Of a stretch of 9,591 nt of DNA, positions 6,786-9,591 are shown piece by piece. The number at the start of each line of letters is the position of its first letter. The first letter of the stretch is position 1. Below the pieces are notes generated by a model. That model was given only the letters and a program-made list of their open reading frames with translations, searched no databases and had not been told where the DNA came from. The translations under genes and the position numbers were made by a program. The stretch is from Thermoplasmatales archaeon ex4484_36 (GTDB lineage Archaea > Thermoplasmatota > Penumbrarchaeia > Penumbrarchaeales > EX4484-36): contig NJDV01000068.1 in NCBI GenBank assembly GCA_002254765.1, positions 1 to 9,591 on the forward strand, read 5' to 3'.

Positions 6786-6797
6786 AAGGTTTATACA
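6786..6797 (+). promoter_or_regulatory. TATA box of the PEP carboxykinase gene
   Basis: AAGGTTTATACA contains TTTATA at 6790-6795, centred about 28 nt before ATG6821. Together with the absence of a Shine-Dalgarno sequence before the ATG, this indicates a leaderless transcript. The 110-nt region between the dph6 and PEPCK starts carries both divergent promoters. Confidence 0.55.
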
Positions 6798-6820
6798 CCA
6801 TGTAGCAATTAAAACACCCC

Positions 6821-8674
6821 ATGAGAGCTACCCTTCGGGACCACCCCGGGGAGCTTGAAAAGCTGAGAAGAATAGACAACCCAGACCTTCACCGGTTTGT
6901 AAGCTGGGCGGTGGATCTTCTCTCCCCGGAGAGGGTTTTCGTTGCCACCGATTCAGAGGAGGATGTTGAATACATAAGAAAAAGGGCCCTTGAGAGTGGG
7001 GAGGAGAAGCCACTTGCCACCCCGGGGCACACCGTGCACTTTGACGGCTACTACGACCAGGCTAGGGATAAGGAGAGGACGGCCATACTCGTGGATGAAG
7101 GGGAGGATCTGGGTCCCTATATTAGGACGAAGGAGCGAAGGGAGGCCGTAGAAGAGATTGTGGAGCTGATGCGGGGGGCCTCAAGGGGAAAGGAGCTCTA
7201 TATATGCTTCTTCGTTCTGGGCCCCCCCAGGTCCGTATTCACCATACCCGCCCTTCAGATAACCGACTCCTCCTACGTAGCCCACAGCGACTTTATACTA
7301 TACAGGAGGGGGTACGAGGAGTTTGTTCGGCAGGGCCCGAGGGCAAGGTTCATGAAGTTCCTCCACTCCGCTGGGGAATTGGACGAGAGAAAGACCTCTA
7401 GAAACATCGATAAGAGGAGAATATACATAGACCTGAAGGAGGAATGCGTCTACTCCGTTAATACCCAGTACGGCGGGAACACCATAGGGCTCAAAAAGCT
7501 AGCCTTCCGCCTCACTATAAAAAGGGCAGTGGATGAGGGATGGCTCTCGGAGCACATGGCCCTCTTCAGGGTGGGGAAAATGGATGGGGTCTACCTCACC
7601 GGGGCCTACCCATCCATGTGTGGGAAGACCTCCACCGCCATGAATCCCTTCGAGAGCGTAGTCGGAGACGACCTCTCTTTTATAAGGAATGTAGACGGTG
7701 TGGCCAGGGCGGTGAATGTGGAGAAGGGGGTCTTCGGGATCATACAAGGTGTGAACCAGGATGACGACCCTCTCATCTGGGAAGTCCTCCACGACCCCGT
7801 TGAGATCATATTCTCCAACGTCCTCATAAGCGGCGGCAGACCCTACTGGAGCGGCATGGGAACAGAGATACCCGATGAGGGAGAAAACCACTCAGGGAAG
7901 TGGTGGAGGGGGAAGAAGGATGAGGCAGGAGTAGAGATACCCCCCTCTCATAAGAACGCCCGCTTCACCGTGGACCTCATCCACTTCAGAAACCTTGACC
8001 GGCAGGGGCTTGAGAGCAGGGAGGGGGTGGAGGTTGGCGGTTTCGTCTTCGGCGGCAGGGATAAGGACACATGGCCGCCGGTGAGAGAATCTCTCTCGTG
8101 GGAGCACGGGGTCATAACCATGGGGGCATCCCTAGAATCTGAGACCACCGCCGCCACTCTGGGCAAGGAAGGGGTGAGGCAGTTCAACCCCATGGCTATC
8201 CTTGATTTCCTAAGCGTCCCCTTAGGTGAGTATCTGAGGAACTACCTTCGCTTCGGAAGAGAGCTGAAGAGGCCGCCTAAGATCTTCGCTGTGAACTACT
8301 TCCTTAAAGACAGCGAAGGGAGATGGCTCAATCAGAAGCTGGACAAGGTGGTATGGCTCCGCTGGATGGCAGCCAGGGTTAAGGACCTGGTGGATGCCGT
8401 GAAAACCCCCATCGGATACCTGCCGCTCCACAAAGACCTCAGGGAGATCTTCATGGAGTTTCTGGGCAAGAAGTACAGCAGGGAGGATTATTGCGTACAG
8501 TTCACCATAAGGGTCCCCGAGCTCCTTCAGAAGATCGAGAGAATTGAGAGGATATACAGCTCTCTTCCGAACATCCCCGGGGAGCTCTTCAGGGAGCTCG
8601 AGGAGGAGAGGGGGAGGCTTGAAGAAGCTAGGGAGAGGTGGGGGGATTACATATCACCTTTCAACTTCTGCTAA
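6821..8674 (+). CDS. pckG: Phosphoenolpyruvate carboxykinase (GTP)
   Basis: Converts oxaloacetate and GTP to phosphoenolpyruvate, GDP and CO2, the entry step of gluconeogenesis, in the cytosol. The 617-residue frame is complete and of normal length. VNTQYGGNTIGLKKLAFRL (about 213-231) is the substrate-side YGGN segment. GAYPSMCGKTSTAM (261-274) is the PEPCK P-loop, corresponding to FPSACGKTNxAM in animals. GDDLSFIR (282-289) supplies the metal-binding Asp pair, and FGGRDKDTWPPV followed by SWEHGVITMGASLESETTAA is the family block around the mobile lid. ESETTAA and FNPMAILDFLSVPLG match the archaeal group as I remember it from Thermococcus. The first in-frame ATG follows a TATA box by about 28 nt, so the start is well supported. 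It ends 22 nt from the convergent PKD gene. Confidence 0.96.
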   Translation: MRATLRDHPGELEKLRRIDNPDLHRFVSWAVDLLSPERVFVATDSEEDVEYIRKRALESGEEKPLATPGHTVHFDGYYDQARDKERTAILVDEGEDLGPYIRTKERREAVEEIVELMRGASRGKELYICFFVLGPPRSVFTIPALQITDSSYVAHSDFILYRRGYEEFVRQGPRARFMKFLHSAGELDERKTSRNIDKRRIYIDLKEECVYSVNTQYGGNTIGLKKLAFRLTIKRAVDEGWLSEHMALFRVGKMDGVYLTGAYPSMCGKTSTAMNPFESVVGDDLSFIRNVDGVARAVNVEKGVFGIIQGVNQDDDPLIWEVLHDPVEIIFSNVLISGGRPYWSGMGTEIPDEGENHSGKWWRGKKDEAGVEIPPSHKNARFTVDLIHFRNLDRQGLESREGVEVGGFVFGGRDKDTWPPVRESLSWEHGVITMGASLESETTAATLGKEGVRQFNPMAILDFLSVPLGEYLRNYLRFGRELKRPPKIFAVNYFLKDSEGRWLNQKLDKVVWLRWMAARVKDLVDAVKTPIGYLPLHKDLREIFMEFLGKKYSREDYCVQFTIRVPELLQKIERIERIYSSLPNIPGELFRELEEERGRLEEARERWGDYISPFNFC

Positions 8675-8696
8675 CCGGGGTCCTGTCGAGATAAAA

Positions 8697-9591
8697 TTAT
8701 TCCTCCCTCCCGCCTCCCCCCCTCCACCGTATAAACAACAGAAATAGAACAATTGAAACCAGAAGCACTCCTGTTCCAATCAATATCAACTTGCTGCCCC
8801 CTCCACCTCCATTCAAACGCTCCCCATCCCCCTCAACCCTTTCAACGACAATTATGTGAAAACTTTCACTTGAACTCCTCCCACTTCTGTCCGTCACACT
8901 CAGCGTGACGTTATATACCCCCGGCATATGAAATGTGTAGACCACCAAAGAACCGTAAAGATTCACCTCTTCCCCACCGTAAACGAAATGCCACGTGTAA
9001 TTCACTACCCTACCGCCCAACTCCTGCTCCCGTTCAGAATAACCCTCTCACCCACATATACACTCAGATCCCCCGGCACTACCGCCACCGGCGGATACAC
9101 ATCCTCAACTATCACCCAGATAGTGGTGGCAGCACTGTTTCCACTGTAATCGGTGACCGTGAGCCTCACTGTGTAGTTCCCAGGTATGTAAAAGACAAAC
9201 TCCACCTCACTACCATTAAGTTCTATCTCCCTTGCTGTTCCAGTTGCCATCAACATCTACCACCGAAAGAACGTAGTGCATATAGGTCGCTGATATGGGA
9301 ACATCAAAAGTGCAGGTCCATTCCTCCCCTACCAATACCATCGAGATGTTCTCCGTGAGCTCACCAAACTCTACCCTGAAAAAGACCCCTCCCACACCTA
9401 GATTGTCCTCCACAACCGCTGAAACATTCACCTCTCCTCCTGTGATAATCTCATCCTCTATCCTCACACTCATTATCTCCGCCGGAGTGGTGTCAATCAC
9501 GTGGAATTCCACCTCAGTGCTGTTCACGTTACCTGCCTCATCTTCCAATGTGAGGTTTATTGTATAATTACCTGCATCCTCAAATCTGAAC
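8697..9591 (-). CDS. PKD-repeat cell-surface protein with C-terminal membrane anchor, partial and frame-broken
   Basis: The C-terminal part of a secreted protein; its beginning is beyond the right edge. In order it shows the end of a PKD domain (FRFEDAGNYTINLTLEDEAGN) and an Ig-like domain (DTTPAEIMSVRIEDEIITGG to YVLSVVDVDGNW). After a frame break near 9230-9250 comes the second half of a PKD domain (FVFYIPGNYTVRLTVTDYSGN), then VYPPVAVVPGDLSVYVGERV. After a second break near 9018-9026 comes VVNYTWHF...PGVYNVTLSVTDRSG. A Gly-rich linker, one membrane helix (LILIGTGVLLVSIVLFLLFI) and the basic RWRGGGGREE end complete it. The first break seems to lack about 40 residues of the PKD domain's first half, the second only a few. 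PKD domains mediate adhesion or protein contacts outside the cell. No enzymatic domain is visible in this part. Confidence 0.82.

Noticed and set aside
8675..8696. Terminator between PEPCK and the PKD gene
   Set aside because: Only 22 nt, with a short A/T stretch and no clear hairpin or long T-run on either strand.
1..9591. CRISPR arrays, tRNA or rRNA genes, insertion sequences, inteins
   Set aside because: No regularly spaced repeats, cloverleaf-like segments, transposase motifs or intein blocks were seen on reading both strands.

Overview
The window looks like a euryarchaeal chromosome segment. It carries an archaeal-type FtsZ with a long N-terminal extension, a Dph6-type diphthine-ammonia ligase (diphthamide is made only in archaea and eukaryotes), a GTP-type PEP carboxykinase whose motifs I recall as closest to the Thermococcales form, and a PKD-domain surface protein. 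TATA-like boxes (TTTAAA or TTTATA) lie 25-29 nt before several start codons, which is typical of archaeal leaderless transcripts. Arg AGG/AGA and Ile ATA codons are common and the proteins are rich in Glu, Arg and Lys, which hints at a thermophile. I cannot assign a lineage more finely. No rRNA, tRNA, CRISPR array or insertion sequence was seen, and no stretch over 300 bases lacks a gene.

Layout: the left edge (1-243, minus) holds the 5' half of an EamA/DMT permease. It is divergent from ftsZ (392-1546, plus), which is followed after 13 nt by a zinc-ribbon/helical/multi-CxxC protein (1560-2042, plus). That gene meets a nitroreductase (2039-2511, minus) at overlapping stop codons; the nitroreductase is preceded by a possible 24-codon leader ORF. 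Next comes an unrecognised helical protein (2633-3043, minus), divergent from a predicted ABC-class ATPase of the COG3044 type (3131-4797, plus). The ATPase meets an MTA/SAH-deaminase-like amidohydrolase (4794-6048, minus) at a second pair of overlapping stops. The amidohydrolase is joined by an ATGA overlap to dph6 (6045-6710, minus). The GTP-PEPCK gene (6821-8674, plus) is divergent from dph6 and convergent with a membrane-anchored PKD surface protein (8697-9591, minus, entering from the right edge).

The strongest functional idea is the dph6-deaminase pair. Diphthamide synthesis releases methylthioadenosine and S-adenosylhomocysteine and finally consumes ammonia. A deaminase acting on those by-products would both dispose of them and release ammonia. 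The most uncharacterised element is the Cys-rich protein co-directional with ftsZ.

A caution for every reader: five protein genes (EamA, nitroreductase, ABC-class ATPase, amidohydrolase, PKD protein) each lose frame at a point where conserved family residues also seem to be missing, while ftsZ, dph6 and PEPCK are intact. This looks more like small deletions from assembly or sequencing than like five decaying genes, but only the reads can settle it.
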